A stretch of DNA of 5,786 nucleotides from NCBI GenBank assembly GCA_021810735.1, contig JAJZIF010000267.1, forward strand, positions 1 to 5,786, written 5' to 3'. The notes beneath the pieces are model-generated. The model made no database searches. It was not told the origin of the DNA and saw nothing but the letters and a program-made list of their open reading frames with translations. The position numbers and the translations under genes were made by a program. Positions 5,490 to 5,786 of the stretch are shown here, piece after piece. This DNA comes from Acidobacteriota bacterium. GTDB taxonomy: Bacteria > Acidobacteriota > Terriglobia > Terriglobales > Acidobacteriaceae. Numbering within the stretch: the stretch's first letter is position 1; every line of letters begins with the position of its first letter.

Positions 5490-5543
5490 TAGTGCATTTC
5501 AACAGAACCAACTGACCTATCGCGGACCATAGCGGATGCACTA
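5490..5543. repeat. Split inverted repeat TAGTGCAT / ATGCACTA ahead of the transporter
   Basis: TAGTGCAT (5490-5497) and ATGCACTA (5536-5543) are exact reverse complements with 38 bp between them. Extending outwards, GT-TAGTGCAT matches at 10 of 11. The right copy ends about 45 bp before the TTG start. It could be a pair of regulator half-sites or an RNA stem; an 8-bp match can also arise by chance. Confidence 0.35.
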
Positions 5544-5572
5544 CACTCGAACCTTCCTGGCAGATTGTTTGT

Positions 5573-5579
5573 AGGAGGG
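5573..5579 (+). promoter_or_regulatory. Ribosome binding site that sets the OPT transporter start
   Basis: AGGAGGG stands 8-9 nt before the TTG at 5588. No ATG or GTG occurs in frame at a suitable distance, so this site is the main reason for choosing TTG as the start codon. Confidence 0.8.
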
Positions 5580-5587
5580 ACACGACC

Positions 5588-5786
5588 TTGGCGAGCAGTG
5601 CGGAACCACCGTCCAGCGAGCCGGCCAGTTCACCGGCCAAGGCAAATGTCAGGCCGGACCACTCGATCCTCCCCGTGGAATTTCAGCCCTACATCCAGCC
5701 GGAAGATTCGCGCCCTGAATTTACTTTCCGCGCCATTTTTCTGGGATGCATCTTCGGCATTTTGTTTGGCGCGGTCACAGTGTATG
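5588..5786 (+). CDS. OPT family oligopeptide transporter, N-terminal part (truncated by window edge)
   Basis: The first 66 residues lie in the window and the gene runs off the right edge. After a hydrophilic, Ser/Pro-rich leader of about 33 residues comes VEFQPYIQPEDSRPEFTFRA (31-50), then a membrane helix starting FLGCIFGILFGAVTVY (51-66). The 'PEFT-RA…LG…GILFGA…VY' pattern is the start of the first helix of bacterial OPT-family proteins, proton-coupled importers of small peptides and, in some branches, metal chelates. The substrate cannot be judged from this fragment. The TTG start is supported by an AGGAGGG upstream. The gene is divergent from comF, and no strong promoter was found; TACACT at 5542-5547 is a weak -10 candidate without a matching -35. 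Confidence 0.83.
   Translation, partial: MASSAEPPSSEPASSPAKANVRPDHSILPVEFQPYIQPEDSRPEFTFRAIFLGCIFGILFGAVTVY

Larger units (their letters stand above)
5102..5587. other. Divergent spacer between comF and the OPT transporter
   Basis: No convincing gene is seen in these 486 bases. The minus-strand frame that stays open through most of it is the upstream extension of comF. That extension has no family similarity that I recognise beyond the start at 5101, or at most 5179, and it reads through an inverted-repeat element. The spacer holds a comF promoter candidate, a hairpin, the repeat at 5392-5476, a split inverted repeat at 5490-5543 and the transporter's ribosome binding site. A consensus TTGACA on the plus strand (5288-5293) has no matching -10 at 16-18 bp. 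Confidence 0.6.

Noticed and set aside
1..5786. A defence system or other novel multi-gene system
   Set aside because: The HNH gene lacks methylase, helicase, specificity or toxin partners, and the neighbours are housekeeping genes. Nothing here supports calling a defence island.

Overview
The window looks like ordinary chromosome of a moderately GC-rich bacterium, most likely an Acidobacteriota (Terriglobia-type) member. This is an inference from three things: the style of the ribosome recycling factor, lipoyl synthase, HNH and OPT-transporter sequences; the comF–HNH pairing; and two dispersed repeats of the 'GTCATTCC…GGAATC' and 'GTCGTCCTGAG…GCGAAGGATCT' kinds that I recall from spacers in that phylum. 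No search was run. I see no rRNA, tRNA, CRISPR array, transposase or phage gene.

Layout. At the left edge, on the minus strand, is the 5' end of frr (ribosome recycling factor). A 158-bp divergent spacer with a good -10 box follows, then a small plus-strand gene for a zinc-ribbon protein with two membrane helices (275-592). It converges on lipA (lipoyl synthase, minus, 632-1549), with a short hairpin between them. Upstream of lipA on the same strand is a 556-residue polytopic membrane protein of GT-C glycosyltransferase type (1612-3282). A 254-bp spacer then holds a 132-bp repeat with terminal inverted repeats and a perfect 16-bp palindrome. Beyond it is a minus-strand pair: comF (amidophosphoribosyltransferase-like, 4181-5101) followed 14 bp later by an HNH endonuclease (3537-4166). 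The HNH Shine-Dalgarno overlaps the comF stop codon. A long divergent spacer (5102-5587) holds a comF promoter candidate, a small hairpin, a second inverted-repeat element and a split inverted repeat. At the right edge begins a plus-strand OPT-family oligopeptide transporter with a TTG start and a strong ribosome binding site.

How the genes relate. Housekeeping functions dominate: translation recycling, lipoate cofactor synthesis, peptide uptake and DNA-related functions. Only comF–HNH looks like a tight operon. lipA could be read through from the glycosyltransferase gene but also has its own candidate -10. I do not find a convincing novel system. The points most worth a second look are the two repeats (which also create false N-terminal extensions of neighbouring reading frames), the comF–HNH coupling with its unusual HNH N-terminus, the uncharacterised zinc-ribbon membrane protein beside frr, and possible operator-like inverted repeats.
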